Shown here one piece after another: positions 17,374 through 27,143 of a stretch of 64,000 nucleotides of DNA (the first letter of the stretch is position 1; every line of letters begins with the position of its first letter). Source of the DNA: Vibrio sp. RE88 (GTDB lineage Bacteria > Pseudomonadota > Gammaproteobacteria > Enterobacterales > Vibrionaceae). The notes beneath the pieces are model-generated. The model did no database searches and was not told the origin of the DNA. It saw only the letters and a program-made list of their open reading frames with translations. The position numbers and the translations under genes were made by a program. The stretch covers positions 372,001 to 436,000 of the forward strand of contig NZ_VTYQ01000005.1 in assembly GCF_013113835.1 (NCBI RefSeq). The letters are read 5' to 3'.

Positions 17374-17899
17374 TCAACTTCAGCTCGTTATTACTGGGCT
17401 TCTTCTGGTGTCTATGATGAGCTTTGCTGCTTCTGAGCAGGTGCTGACACAACAAGAAGTCGAATCAATAAGTATTACGGTTTTCCCTGACGGGCAAGGG
17501 CTACCTAAGGGGGCTGGCAACGCGATTCAAGGCGAAGCTTTATATAAAGTTCAGTGTCTTGCTTGTCACGGGGCCAACGGTGAAGGTGGCTTAGGGCCAA
17601 AGCTGGTGGGCAGGGAAAACCAAGCGCCATTTTGGTCAACAGGATCTTCATGGCCTTATGCAACTTCATTGTTTGACTACATTCGACGAGCGATGCCGCC
17701 AATGAATGTCAAATCATTAAAGCCAGATGAAGTGTATGCGCTGACTGCCTATCTGCTTTATAAAAATGACATCATTGACCAGCAGTTAGAGTTAACCGAA
17801 AAAAACTTAGCTGATGTTGAAATGCCAGCCAAAGAGTATTCTCGAAGCAAGTGGTTAGAGGAAGAAAAAGCGCTTTTCCAACAGTATCAGACTAAATAG
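17363..17899 (+). CDS. Periplasmic c-type cytochrome, partner of the sulfite dehydrogenase
   Basis: A 178-residue monohaem cytochrome c. Residues 1-25 are a signal peptide; the haem site is CLACH (Cys65, Cys68, His69). The Met ligand is probably in RRAMPPMNVKSLKPDEVYALTAYLL. I chose the ATG at 17363, preceded by GGGGAGG, over longer in-frame starts inside soxC. It resembles the cytochrome domain of SoxD but is much shorter. It should pass electrons from sulfite to the respiratory chain. Confidence 0.9.
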   Translation: MRFNQLQLVITGLLLVSMMSFAASEQVLTQQEVESISITVFPDGQGLPKGAGNAIQGEALYKVQCLACHGANGEGGLGPKLVGRENQAPFWSTGSSWPYATSLFDYIRRAMPPMNVKSLKPDEVYALTAYLLYKNDIIDQQLELTEKNLADVEMPAKEYSRSKWLEEEKALFQQYQTK

Positions 17900-17922
17900 T
17901 ATTGGGCCTTCGTCTCCTGCTT

Positions 17923-17949
17923 AAACACCGCCTCATTGGCGGTGTTTCT
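17923..17949 (+). terminator. Terminator after the cytochrome c gene
   Basis: AAACACCGCC and GGCGGTGTTT with a 5-base loop. It lies between convergent genes and probably serves both. Confidence 0.85.
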
Positions 17950-17962
17950 TATTGTTGTCTGG

Positions 17963-18904
17963 CTAAGTTTGTTGTTGCTCATTTAACGCACGCTCACCTA
18001 GTCGACTGAACAAATTGGCGCCGCTTGCTAAGTAGACGCCAGTTGAGACTAAACCAATACCAACCCAGTCGGCTGAAGTGGGAACCTCGCCAAGGAGAGG
18101 AATAGCAAAGAGGGCGGCGAGTACTGGAACCAGTGCTCCGAATGACGACCCTACTGGAGCACCTAACAAACGAATTGCTTTTCCAAATAAATAGAGAGAT
18201 AGAATAGTAGCGACTACCCCTTGAAATAACGCTTGTAGCAGAATGTCATCAAGCGGTGCTGTCAATAATGCAGAAGGCTCTGATGAATACAAATAAAATG
18301 GAACAAAGGCGATCAAAGACCAAAATGAAACAATGGCAGCAGCGTGGAGTGGGTCAAGTTTGGATTGTTTTAAGACCAAGGTGTAGCTTGCCCACATAAA
18401 GGATGCCAATAGCATTAAGATTTGCCCAGTAATGTATGAGTGAGCGCCAATAATAGCATTCAGTCCAACAATGATGAGTAAGCCAACCATCATTAGAAAA
18501 TAGCCTACTTTTCTTTTGTGGTTAAAGCGCTCGCGGAAAAAGATCAAAGCCAGAAGTGCGACAAAAAGAGGCATTACCCCAGGGATCAGAACACCGGCTT
18601 GGGCTGCGGGGGCGTAGATTAAACTGCTTGAAGCGATAAGAGAGTAGGGAGCACCAGCTCCGCAAACTAATATCATCAGCTTTGTTAGTCCGAGTTGTTT
18701 TAAGCCAGTTCCTTTTCTCAAAATGATTGGAAGTAGTAGTGTGCCAGCGACGCTAAATCGCAGCAAAGTAATCTCGTAAGCAGATAGCGAGGTTGTTACG
18801 CCAAGTCGTGTCACCGCCATCCATCCAGCCCAGATACTGATGGCTCCAAGTGCAAAAAGCGTCCCTTTAAGCATCCTGAGCCTGTCTACCTTGTGTCCAT
18901 TCAT
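17963..18904 (-). CDS. EamA-family (DMT) transporter
   Basis: A 313-residue inner-membrane protein with ten predicted helices in two EamA repeats. The first repeat includes GAISIWAGWMAVTRLGV and the second begins around ITGQILMLLASFMWASYTLVLKQ. Members export metabolites or amino acids; the substrate is unknown. It is divergent from a LysR gene 90 bp away, the likely regulator. A basic N-terminus and AGAGGTAAATGAC before the ATG support the start. Confidence 0.9.
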   Translation of the reverse strand: MNGHKVDRLRMLKGTLFALGAISIWAGWMAVTRLGVTTSLSAYEITLLRFSVAGTLLLPIILRKGTGLKQLGLTKLMILVCGAGAPYSLIASSSLIYAPAAQAGVLIPGVMPLFVALLALIFFRERFNHKRKVGYFLMMVGLLIIVGLNAIIGAHSYITGQILMLLASFMWASYTLVLKQSKLDPLHAAAIVSFWSLIAFVPFYLYSSEPSALLTAPLDDILLQALFQGVVATILSLYLFGKAIRLLGAPVGSSFGALVPVLAALFAIPLLGEVPTSADWVGIGLVSTGVYLASGANLFSRLGERALNEQQQT

Positions 18905-18994
18905 GTCATTTACCTCTTAGTTGTAGTATTCACCCTGAGTCGGTAATGTAGCCATTAGTTTGATATGAATAAAATGAACAAAAATATTTAAATT

Positions 18995-19864
18995 ATGAAC
19001 AAAAATAATATCAATATCATGATGCTTAGAACTCTTGTTTCTCTGCGTGAGACCAAGAGCATCAGCGTGACAGCAAAGCAGTTGAACGTGACCCAATCGG
19101 CGATCAGCCATGCGGTACGAGCGCTGGAGTCTGCTGTCGGAGTGCCTATGCTCATTCGTGAACCCAGAGGTGTCGAGTTAACAGAAGCGGGCAACAGTGC
19201 CTGTGATAGTGCTGTTATTGCGCTTAAATCCATTGGTGACATTCAGCGGCTTGGTAAACAGGCTTTGTCAGGACATATCCAAATAGCCACGGTGGTGAGT
19301 GCATCGCGCTGTGTTTTGCCAGAGGTACTAAAGCATGTAGACAGGAACTACCCAGACTTAGATATAGAACTGTTGATAGGTACAGATACTGAGGTGCAAG
19401 AATGGGTAGACAGTGGTATTGCAGATATTGGAGTGGCTTATGATTTACCGGAGGGTGAAGCCATTGTTGCAGATCAATACTACGCCATAACAGGACGTTA
19501 CCAGTCTTTGCCTAAGCGTGTTCCACTCTCATTATTAAGTGGCAAAGATTTTGTGATGTCATCGTCTGGCTGTGAAAATGCAATCAGTCGTATGTTCGAG
19601 GAGTATGAAGTGAAGCCTAATGTGAAAACCTCAGTCTCAGATATGAACGCATTGTTTGCAATTGTTGGAGCGGGGTTTGGGGTTTCGATTGTGCCTGGTT
19701 TAGCATTTCCGGAAAATTGGCAAGATATCGTGCAAAGGCAAGAGTTTACGCCACAGAGTAAGTGTGAGCTGAGTATTCAATGTTCAACGAAGAGGAATGA
19801 TAAAGAAATAGAGGTCTTGAGCGATCTTATAAAGCAGCAGGCTTCTCGAATTCCAGTTAGATAA
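18995..19864 (+). CDS. LysR family transcriptional regulator
   Basis: A 289-residue LTTR. The HTH lies at about residues 5-65 (RETKSISVTAKQLNVTQSAISHAVRALE), followed by a periplasmic-binding-like effector domain (HIQIATVVSASRCVLPEV). It is divergent from the EamA transporter and probably controls it. The start is uncertain: ATG at 18995 lacks a clear ribosome site, and a second ATG pair lies at 19019. Confidence 0.9.
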   Translation: MNKNNINIMMLRTLVSLRETKSISVTAKQLNVTQSAISHAVRALESAVGVPMLIREPRGVELTEAGNSACDSAVIALKSIGDIQRLGKQALSGHIQIATVVSASRCVLPEVLKHVDRNYPDLDIELLIGTDTEVQEWVDSGIADIGVAYDLPEGEAIVADQYYAITGRYQSLPKRVPLSLLSGKDFVMSSSGCENAISRMFEEYEVKPNVKTSVSDMNALFAIVGAGFGVSIVPGLAFPENWQDIVQRQEFTPQSKCELSIQCSTKRNDKEIEVLSDLIKQQASRIPVR

Positions 19865-19922
19865 ACAAGCCAACCAGCGTTGGCTGATTGGCCTGTTTCA
19901 TTAGTGACAAGTTAGTGGCCTT

Positions 19923-20636
19923 TTAACCGCAACAAGAGCTGGATTTAGCTTCTGCTGGGTTACAAGCTGCTGTACTTTTTTCATTTCCTTCTATGACAGA
20001 CGCAATGTAATTGTTTGTCATGTAATAGCCACCAAAGCGTTCAATGAAGTCGCTAGGAATGGTTTTCGATGGCAGCCCAGAGTCAATCATCGCTTTTTGC
20101 CATTTTTGGACCTTAGGAAAACCATCCAGCATATCTATGCCTGAATGCTCTTTGATCACTGCAGCACGGTGCAGAAGAGGTAGCCAAGCAATATCAACAT
20201 TAGAAATAAAGTCGCCTTTAAAAAACGAACTGCTGCCAAGCTTTGCTTCTGCTTTCGCAAAAGACTTCGATAGATTCGCTAGGCGGGTCTCGTAAGTCTC
20301 TTTATCTTTGCTAGACATGGTGCTGCATTGAGCCATGTAATGTTTACTTGCTTGGTATGACCAAGCACGGTCCAATGCCTTTTGTTCTGCACTGACGTCT
20401 TCAATTGGTGCGTATTTATCATCCAAATACTCAACAATCGCATCTGACTCAAACAAGACAGTCTCGTCTTCAGTCACAAGGACAGGTACCTGACCATTAG
20501 GTGAAATATCCAAGAACCACTGTGGCTTATTGCTGAGTTCAATGTATTCGATCTCGTAAGGGACCTTTTTCATTTCTAGAGCGCCCATGACACGTTGAAC
20601 GAAAGGGCAGTTTTTAAAGCTAATCAGTTTAATCAT
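19923..20636 (-). CDS. Glutathione S-transferase family protein with Cys-Cys tail
   Basis: A 237-residue protein. The N-terminal thioredoxin-fold domain carries CPFVQRV near residue 10 and the conserved NGQVPVLV and ESDAIVEYLD motifs; an all-helical C-terminal domain follows. Cys10 fits omega/beta-class thiol-transferase GSTs. The C-terminus has an unusual extension ending SSSCCG that could bind metal. The gene stands alone after the LysR gene. Confidence 0.9.
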   Translation of the reverse strand: MIKLISFKNCPFVQRVMGALEMKKVPYEIEYIELSNKPQWFLDISPNGQVPVLVTEDETVLFESDAIVEYLDDKYAPIEDVSAEQKALDRAWSYQASKHYMAQCSTMSSKDKETYETRLANLSKSFAKAEAKLGSSSFFKGDFISNVDIAWLPLLHRAAVIKEHSGIDMLDGFPKVQKWQKAMIDSGLPSKTIPSDFIERFGGYYMTNNYIASVIEGNEKSTAACNPAEAKSSSCCG

Positions 20637-20737
20637 TGTTTACTCCTCACAGATCGTTTGATTCTGACTACGAGAGGTAAGACGCATGTACACTGGAGAA
20701 GACGAAATAAATGCTAGAAGTATTTTTGGGCTGTGGT

Positions 20738-21403
20738 CTACACAGGCGCAACTTGCCAGATGCCGTTGATGGAGCGGTAGTCCGACAGTAGCGACTTATC
20801 CAGAAAGCGTTTTAAATCGGTGCGTCTGCGCCATCTCACGACTTTCTTCAGATTTGGATCGTAGTAATAGAGGTAACCTGACGGGCTGAAAAAGCCTTTG
20901 GCTTTACTTGAAGCCACCGCAATGGCGTGTGAACCACTGCTCGCGCGCACTGAAATCAGATAAAAGCGCTTATTGCTATCCAGATTGGAAAACTCTGCTT
21001 TCAACCCATTGATATCGATTTGGTTTGTTGAGCGGACCACTTTCATGTTTCTCACTCGCGACAGCATCACTTTCTGCGTTTTCTGAGTTGAGAGAGACTC
21101 TATTGCAGCGCCACGCGCTGACAATAAGTTCATAGCTTCCGCAGGATGTTTCTGAATAAATGGCGTCTTGGATAACAAGGTCTGAATGTTTTTCATCGAC
21201 TGGATCTGTTGAGTGCATTCTAACTGCGCCTGATCAAGATGATGCCGCTGATAAAATTCGCCATTCTCTGCCGCTCCGTTGGCGTGAGTACACCAGAGCT
21301 TTCCATAGTGCGAGCCCTTCATCATTTCACCAAGCCACTCTGTTGTCAGAGACTTGCAGATATCTGATTGAAAACGATTCGCTTCATACAATGTCATACT
21401 CAT
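20738..21403 (-). CDS. YopT/AvrPphB-type (C58) cysteine protease-like protein
   Basis: A 221-residue protein with the C58 catalytic triad in order: Cys16 in DICKSLTTEW, His159 in GSHAIAV, and Asp182 in YYYDPNL. YopT cleaves prenylated Rho GTPases, and AvrPphB is a plant effector; both are type III effectors. Here there is no signal peptide, chaperone gene or secretion gene next to it, so the target and route are unknown. I chose the ATG at 21403 (AGAAGG ten bases upstream) over the longer frame at 21430. It could act as a secreted effector or an intracellular toxin. Confidence 0.75.
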   Translation of the reverse strand: MSMTLYEANRFQSDICKSLTTEWLGEMMKGSHYGKLWCTHANGAAENGEFYQRHHLDQAQLECTQQIQSMKNIQTLLSKTPFIQKHPAEAMNLLSARGAAIESLSTQKTQKVMLSRVRNMKVVRSTNQIDINGLKAEFSNLDSNKRFYLISVRASSGSHAIAVASSKAKGFFSPSGYLYYYDPNLKKVVRWRRRTDLKRFLDKSLLSDYRSINGIWQVAPV

Positions 21404-21843
21404 AGTTCTAGACCTTCTCGTGAGAGCCACAGCTCAGGTGAGCACTAATACATCCGCCAATGTTGTCGAATTGCTCATACTTTAATCTTTGTGTGCGTAT
21501 CTAACTCGATCAATCCCTATAGCGCTTTCATTGTGTGGTCATACCTGTTTTTTGAACAATAGAGTTACAAATCGTTCGAAAAAGACACTTTCTGAGTTTA
21601 AAAGTCACCCAGGTGCTTGCAGCGTGGGAGATTGAACACCAGCTTTGTTGTGCTACGAATTGCAGCTTAAATGACGAAAATTCCCTCTTTAAGCCGTAGA
21701 TTAAGAATCAAACAATAGACAACCATTAAGAAAAAGAAAATTTGCGCCAATGTAAGGGTGACATGGTTGTAACAACATGTTACAAAGCGCAAAAACCATT
21801 ATAAAAATAAGTAGTTATTGAGCCTGCTTCATTGAGAAAGACC
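21404..21843. other. Divergent promoter region between the C58 protease and a chemoreceptor
   Basis: 440 bases without a gene. It is moderately AT-rich next to the chemoreceptor start; I see no clear palindromic operator. Confidence 0.5.
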
Positions 21844-23397
21844 ATGACCATAAAAACAAAACTATTTGGCCTTACTGGCCTATCTATTCTTGCGCTTATT
21901 ACCATTGTAACCATTACAGAGTTGAGCAACCTCAAACTGCTCAATCTTGAGAAAACCCTAATCGAAGTAAAAGATATGGAAGTCTCGCTATTAGAGATGA
22001 ATCGTATCGAGTACGAGTTTTTAGACAAACCAGAAGCGAGCAAACTCGAAGAATTTAAAGCCGAGTATGCGGACTTCCAAACTCTATCAGGCATGCTTAC
22101 CAATGATCTTGATGAACTCGGGATTGTCGCTCGTCAACTGCCGATCTTACGTAAGAAAATTACTCTGTACCGCAAAGATCTGGAAATGCTGGCGGCGAGT
22201 TATGGTTCTGACGCCGCTCAGGTCGAACACCTCAAGCATGAAATGAAAGGTCTGTTCACTGACATTTTCGCTATTTTCCATGGTATTGAATCGACACTGG
22301 ATGCGGAAATTGAACGTGCACAGATAAGTATCGAGCGCTTTATTATCGGCTCTGTCATTCTTGTTGCAGGGCTACTCCTGTTTGGCTCGTACTTCCTTAT
22401 TCGCAGTGTTCAGGGCAACATCCAGCAGTTGAGCGATATGATGTCGACCATTGCCAATACGCATGACCTCACGCTCAAAGCCAACACTGATAGAAAAGAT
22501 GAAATTGCAGAAATGGCCGGTCAACTCAATATACTTTTGGCGAGCATTCAGGGATTGATCTCCCGTGTACAAGGCAGCGTCAATGAGTTGGGTGCCGCCT
22601 CTACTCAGCTCCAGCAAAGCAGCGTAGATACCGAACAGGCATTAAGCCAGCAGCAGCTTGAAACCGACAGCGTTGCAGCAGCGGTGACTGAAATGGGCGA
22701 GACAATCAAAGACGTCGCCAGTACAACGGAAAGTGCAGCGGGCAACACTCAGAGAAGTTACGATACGGCTCAGCTTGGCTTTGATGACATCGTCGAAACA
22801 CGCGATACCATTTCTTCGCTTTCGGAAGACTTAGCCACGGCCCGCGGTGAGGTGAATCATCTGCTCGCACTGTCTGATCAAATCAGCAGTGTATTGAACG
22901 TAATTGGTGAGATTGCAGAGCAGACTAACCTCCTAGCTCTCAATGCTGCGATTGAAGCGGCGCGAGCAGGGGAGCAGGGGCGTGGTTTTGCAGTAGTCGC
23001 AGATGAGGTTAGAACACTGGCAGGAAAAACTCAGCGTTCAACCGCGGAAATCTCCGATATTATCAGCGCGGTACAACAGCAGACTCAAACGGTTGTTTCT
23101 ACTATCCAGTCATGCAGCAACAAAGGTGCCGACAGCGTAGACATGTCTGAGCAGGCCCTTAGCCATATCAAAGCGATTATGGAAGAGATGAAACACATCC
23201 TCGACAGCAGCACACAAATTGCGCTGGCGGTGGAACAGCAAAGCACGGTATCAGAAGAGATCGCCCGCAACGTTAATACTATTCGCGACCTGACTTACGC
23301 CAACGTAGGGGCTGTGTCCGAAAACGCGCAGTCCGCCACTGTAGTGGCGAGTCAAGCTACGGATCTGACACTAGCGATTGACCGCTTTAAGGCGTAA
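21844..23397 (+). CDS. Methyl-accepting chemotaxis protein
   Basis: A 517-residue inner-membrane chemoreceptor. One membrane span lies near residues 8-28 and another near 167-187; between them is a ~140-residue helical periplasmic sensor of the four-helix type. HAMP and the signalling domain follow, with the hairpin tip [36 protein letters not shown] chose ATG 21844, preceded by GAGAAAG, over the in-frame TTG at 21832. It relays ligand signals to CheW/CheA. No cheA-type genes are near. The ligand is unknown. Confidence 0.93.
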   Translation: MTIKTKLFGLTGLSILALITIVTITELSNLKLLNLEKTLIEVKDMEVSLLEMNRIEYEFLDKPEASKLEEFKAEYADFQTLSGMLTNDLDELGIVARQLPILRKKITLYRKDLEMLAASYGSDAAQVEHLKHEMKGLFTDIFAIFHGIESTLDAEIERAQISIERFIIGSVILVAGLLLFGSYFLIRSVQGNIQQLSDMMSTIANTHDLTLKANTDRKDEIAEMAGQLNILLASIQGLISRVQGSVNELGAASTQLQQSSVDTEQALSQQQLETDSVAAAVTEMGETIKDVASTTESAAGNTQRSYDTAQLGFDDIVETRDTISSLSEDLATARGEVNHLLALSDQISSVLNVIGEIAEQTNLLALNAAIEAARAGEQGRGFAVVADEVRTLAGKTQRSTAEISDIISAVQQQTQTVVSTIQSCSNKGADSVDMSEQALSHIKAIMEEMKHILDSSTQIALAVEQQSTVSEEIARNVNTIRDLTYANVGAVSENAQSATVVASQATDLTLAIDRFKA

Positions 23398-23446
23398 GTT
23401 AATTAGCCAGACATTAGGACATGGATTCACATCAAGGAGTAGAGAA

Positions 23447-23752
23447 ATGGTTACCTGTTACATTCGATACGTTATCAACCCAAAGAAGGTCAAAGAGTTT
23501 GAGGAATACGCCAGAATGTGGATTCCTCTGGTAGAGAAGTTTGGCGGCCAGCACAATGGGTATTTTCTGCCGTCAGAAGGCGCCAGCAACGTCGCTCTGG
23601 CCCTGTTCACTTTTGAAAGTCTGACGGCTTATGATGAGTATCGTAATAAATCCTTCCAAGATGAAGCGTGTATGAAGGCGTTTAAGTTTGCCGAAGAGAC
23701 CGATTGTATCGTTAGCTACGAAAGGAGCTTCTTCCGACCTGTATTTGAGTAA
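23447..23752 (+). CDS. NIPSNAP family protein
   Basis: A 101-residue small alpha+beta barrel protein of the NIPSNAP/dimeric ferredoxin-like group (MVTCYIRYVINPKKVKEFEEYA...GGQHNGYFLPSEG). AAGGAG precedes the ATG at 23447; the longer in-frame start overlaps the chemoreceptor and was rejected. The function of the family in bacteria is not settled. Confidence 0.85.
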   Translation: MVTCYIRYVINPKKVKEFEEYARMWIPLVEKFGGQHNGYFLPSEGASNVALALFTFESLTAYDEYRNKSFQDEACMKAFKFAEETDCIVSYERSFFRPVFE

Positions 23753-23773
23753 AGTGCATTACCTTGTCTTTCT

Positions 23774-23799
23774 AACGGCGCCTTTGGGCGCCGTTTTTT
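23774..23799 (+). terminator. Terminator after the NIPSNAP gene
   Basis: AACGGCGCC and GGCGCCGTT with a short loop, followed by TTTT. Confidence 0.88.
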
Positions 23800-23946
23800 A
23801 TTGGTCTAAAATAGCCAGTGAAGAGAATAAGCTATGTCTCATTTTCTGACTTACTGCCCTTCAAATCGCACAGAGGCAATTGCGCTGTACTATAGTTTTT
23901 AAGCAAACCTATTAAGAATTCTAATTAAAAAACGTCAGGTAATACT

Positions 23947-25152
23947 ATGAGCAGCAAGCTATCCATTGTCGCGAGGCAGCCTATTGTCGATCAGAATCGG
24001 GAATTGTTCGCCTATGAATTGCTATACAGAGAAAGTGATACAAATGCGTTTCAGGCCGAAAATGCAAAAAGAGTCACCATGCGTCTTCTTTCTGAGCAGT
24101 TTCTTACCTTTCAGAAGAAAAACCTAGATAACAAACAAGGCTTTGTGAATTTTGAATATAAAGATTTGATAGAAGGCGTCCCCTTTGATTTCTCTTCTAA
24201 CGATATCGTCGTAGAAATCCTTGAGTCATGCAGCCCAACTGATGAGCTGTTTAAAGCGGTGAGTGAACTAAAGCAAAAAAACTACCTCGTGGCACTGGAT
24301 GATTTTGAACCCACTCCTGAATGGGACCGATTTTACAAACTCGTTGATTTTATTAAATTAGATCTCAGGGCGCTCTCGATGAAAGAATGCGCCGGGATCA
24401 TTCGTGATTTTCAGCATTCCAACATTCAGTTTGTTGCGGAAAAAATAGAAAATAACACGGAATTTCAGCAGGCTTGTCAGTGCGGCTTCGATTTGTTTCA
24501 AGGGTATTTTTATCAAAAACCTGAGTTGATCAAAACGAAGAAGCTGTCTGCGTCTGCCGTTGATATTTTTAAGCTCTCGGCCCTTGTTGCAAAAAGAGAC
24601 ATTGAAGTGCACAAGGTCAATCAAGTCATAGAAAGAAATCCAATCTTATCGGTACAGCTACTCAATTTTGTTAACAATGATTCCAGACTCAACAGATCGA
24701 TAGAAAGCACGCAACAAGCTTTGGCCTATTTAGGCAATGACAGAATAAGAAAGTATGTCACTTACACAACGTTGTCAGCGCTTTCGCCCAGTAAACCCAA
24801 CATCATACTTAGGAATCTACTTGCAAGAGCAAAGCTGCTCGATGAGTTAGCGGTTAACATTAAACAGCCTCATTTAGCCGAATCTGCCTATCTCTGTGGA
24901 ATGCTCTCACTTGTTGAAGGCCTGTTAGATATGGCATTGGAAGACATTGTCTCGTCCTTGTCATTATCTGATGTGATTACTGATGCCCTTATACATAGGA
25001 AAGGGGTATTAGGTTCCTTGCTCTCAATAGCGGAAGCGATAGAAAGTTCTAACTGGAAGCTTCTGGAATCTTTACTGAAGGATACGGACCTCAATGAAGA
25101 AACCGTTATGACCTGCATCACCAATTCCAATGCTTGGGTGAGCGAGTTGTGA
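23947..25152 (+). CDS. EAL-HDOD domain protein (YuxH type)
   Basis: A 401-residue cytoplasmic protein. Residues about 5-200 are an EAL domain in which the signature is ELLYR rather than EALxR; the later VEILE, ALDDFE, IKLDLR, AEKIEN and FQGYFY blocks are present. Residues about 200-395 are an HDOD domain. This pairing is common in vibrios and may bind or degrade c-di-GMP; several such proteins are catalytically weak or inactive, so activity is uncertain. It stands alone. Confidence 0.9.
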   Translation: MSSKLSIVARQPIVDQNRELFAYELLYRESDTNAFQAENAKRVTMRLLSEQFLTFQKKNLDNKQGFVNFEYKDLIEGVPFDFSSNDIVVEILESCSPTDELFKAVSELKQKNYLVALDDFEPTPEWDRFYKLVDFIKLDLRALSMKECAGIIRDFQHSNIQFVAEKIENNTEFQQACQCGFDLFQGYFYQKPELIKTKKLSASAVDIFKLSALVAKRDIEVHKVNQVIERNPILSVQLLNFVNNDSRLNRSIESTQQALAYLGNDRIRKYVTYTTLSALSPSKPNIILRNLLARAKLLDELAVNIKQPHLAESAYLCGMLSLVEGLLDMALEDIVSSLSLSDVITDALIHRKGVLGSLLSIAEAIESSNWKLLESLLKDTDLNEETVMTCITNSNAWVSEL

Positions 25153-25203
25153 GGGTATTGAAGTGTTCCCTGCATTATTGAGTTTCCGCGTCGTTAGGGA
25201 ATT

Positions 25204-25662
25204 TCAGCTAGGTTGATTTGCTATGTCAATCTGGGCTGCGAGCAAGCGAGCGTATGGGTCTCTTTCTCTACTGTCATACCAACAAGCGGGCATTGCGTTA
25301 AGAAGGCCTGCTTGTTTTAAGGTGTTCTTTTCTGCTTTGGTAATGGTCACGTAATCCAGAAGGCTGTCGAGAATGCGGCGCAATGCTCTTGGCGTGAGTA
25401 AACCATCTCGCCAGTAACGTTTGATTTCTCCGGTGATCACTTCGTGCGGAACCAGTGGCTCAAGTTCAGCGTGCTTAACGATGGTTAGGGAGCGGGAACG
25501 AGGGCAGCGCTGGCGGGCGAGCTCCCAATCGGGCTTACCTTTCTTGGTGAGGTAATTTTCCCGGAAGCAAAAGTAGCTGAAATAGAATCGCTCGATGCTG
25601 TGCCAGCGTTCGGCTTTTACTTCCAGAAAAATATGTTCAAATTCAATATCGAGGTCTGTCAT
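25204..25662 (-). CDS. Conserved hypothetical protein, 152 residues
   Basis: I do not recognise a named family. The protein is soluble, charged and helical, with a WHSIERFYFSYFCFRENYL segment near the N-terminus and RYWRDGLLTPRALRRILDSLLDYVTITKAE in the second half. I chose ATG 25662 over the GTG at 25674. It lies just downstream of the MATE gene on the same strand, 36 bp away, and may be co-transcribed. Confidence 0.65.
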   Translation of the reverse strand: MTDLDIEFEHIFLEVKAERWHSIERFYFSYFCFRENYLTKKGKPDWELARQRCPRSRSLTIVKHAELEPLVPHEVITGEIKRYWRDGLLTPRALRRILDSLLDYVTITKAEKNTLKQAGLLNAMPACWYDSRERDPYARLLAAQIDIANQPS

Positions 25663-25698
25663 CGCTTCTCTCACTCATGGTCGAAGCGATACTACCGA

Positions 25699-27039
25699 CT
25701 AACCCATGGCTACGGCAAGAGAATCTGTATTGCGTTGCTTTTTAATCGCCAGCAGAAGCTGAACAAGTAGCAACACACCTGTGACGCCTAGACCAATACC
25801 GATACCGCCCCAGATGCCGCCTAAACCAAAGTCTGGCAATAGCAGCCATGCAGCAGGCAGGCCAAACAGCCAGTAGCCAACAGCAGTCACAACAGTCGGG
25901 CCAACAACGATCTTCATACCGCGAAGTAGGTTAATCGCCAGTAGCTGCCATGCATCAACAATGAAAGAGAGCGCGACTACCCAGAGAACGGCGACGAGTA
26001 GAGTTGAAAGCTCAGCATCCAGATTGAAAATGGAACCAATCAGCTCAGGCCACAACATAAACACGCCTGCCAGCACTACGCTGAGTACTGTCGTCAGGCC
26101 AAAGCTTCGCAGTGCTGTGCGCTTAATACCATCATAGTCTTCCGCACCGTAGTCCTGACCGACCAAAATTGCTGCGGCTTGCGAGAAACCAAAGTTGATG
26201 TTCCAGGTGAAGCTCAGGCATTGCAGCAGAATTTGGTGCAATGCGAGAGCGGCGATACTGATGGTACCTGCCATCAAAGTGCCACCGTAAATCAAGCCAT
26301 GCTCAAGCAGCGCAGCCAGTGCAATAGGCAAGCCCATCGCCAGTAAAGGTTTAAGCAATGACAGCGAGTATTCATCTGTATTTTTCCACGGTGCGAACGG
26401 CATGTATTCAGGGCGTTTAAACACCCAGTAGCCGTAGCCCAGCATCACAATGAACGCTGCTAAAGCGGTGCCCGCCCCAAGTCCAGCTAAGCCGAGCCCT
26501 AGCTGGAAAGCAAGCAAATAGCTGATAGGGACGTTGAGCGCAACGGTCAGTAATGACATCACCATGATCGAGCGAACATTACCAAGCGCACTGGTTAAGC
26601 CGCGTAGTACTAGTAACATCAGAGACGGCAACATGGCCCATTTTAATGCGTCTAGGTATTCCATGGCCGGGCCAGCCAGCTCCTGAGGCTGTTTCGCTAG
26701 TGCCAGTAGTTGCGGCGCATAAGCAAAGCATAAAGTTAAGATCGCAGACAGGATCACCGTCAGTAGCACAGCCCCTTTTACCGCTAAGCGGATTTGCTGA
26801 TTGCCGTATTCCGGTCTCGCAATACGCTGACCATAAGCAATCGCAATTAAGTTCGCCACACAACCCACGGTGCTGCTCGCCACAATAAAGACGAAACTGT
26901 AGATGGACGCCCCCAATCCTCCGGCTGCTAGCGCAGACACACTGAGTCGCGACATCATCCAGACATCAGTCAGAACCAGTGCCATTGCGATGAGCTGCGA
27001 AATTATCAGTGGAAATGCCAGAGAGAGAATTTTTTTCAT
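25699..27039 (-). CDS. MATE family multidrug efflux transporter
   Basis: A 446-residue inner-membrane protein with twelve predicted helices in two six-helix halves. The first half holds the MALVLTDVWMMSRLSVSALAAGG block typical of MatE (NorM-like). It would export drugs or cations using Na+ or H+. I chose the ATG at 27039 (MKKILSLAFPLIIS) over the longer frame to 27102. A LysR gene lies divergent at 27144 and is the likely regulator. Confidence 0.93.
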   Translation of the reverse strand: MKKILSLAFPLIISQLIAMALVLTDVWMMSRLSVSALAAGGLGASIYSFVFIVASSTVGCVANLIAIAYGQRIARPEYGNQQIRLAVKGAVLLTVILSAILTLCFAYAPQLLALAKQPQELAGPAMEYLDALKWAMLPSLMLLVLRGLTSALGNVRSIMVMSLLTVALNVPISYLLAFQLGLGLAGLGAGTALAAFIVMLGYGYWVFKRPEYMPFAPWKNTDEYSLSLLKPLLAMGLPIALAALLEHGLIYGGTLMAGTISIAALALHQILLQCLSFTWNINFGFSQAAAILVGQDYGAEDYDGIKRTALRSFGLTTVLSVVLAGVFMLWPELIGSIFNLDAELSTLLVAVLWVVALSFIVDAWQLLAINLLRGMKIVVGPTVVTAVGYWLFGLPAAWLLLPDFGLGGIWGGIGIGLGVTGVLLLVQLLLAIKKQRNTDSLAVAMG

Positions 27040-27143
27040 TGTGTGCCTCGTGATCGTTATCACAATAAGGTACGAGTTTGCTGGCTGGCCTTCAAATGAC
27101 ATTTATGCCACTCTTACATGAGTTCAGATCATGCGAGTGAATT

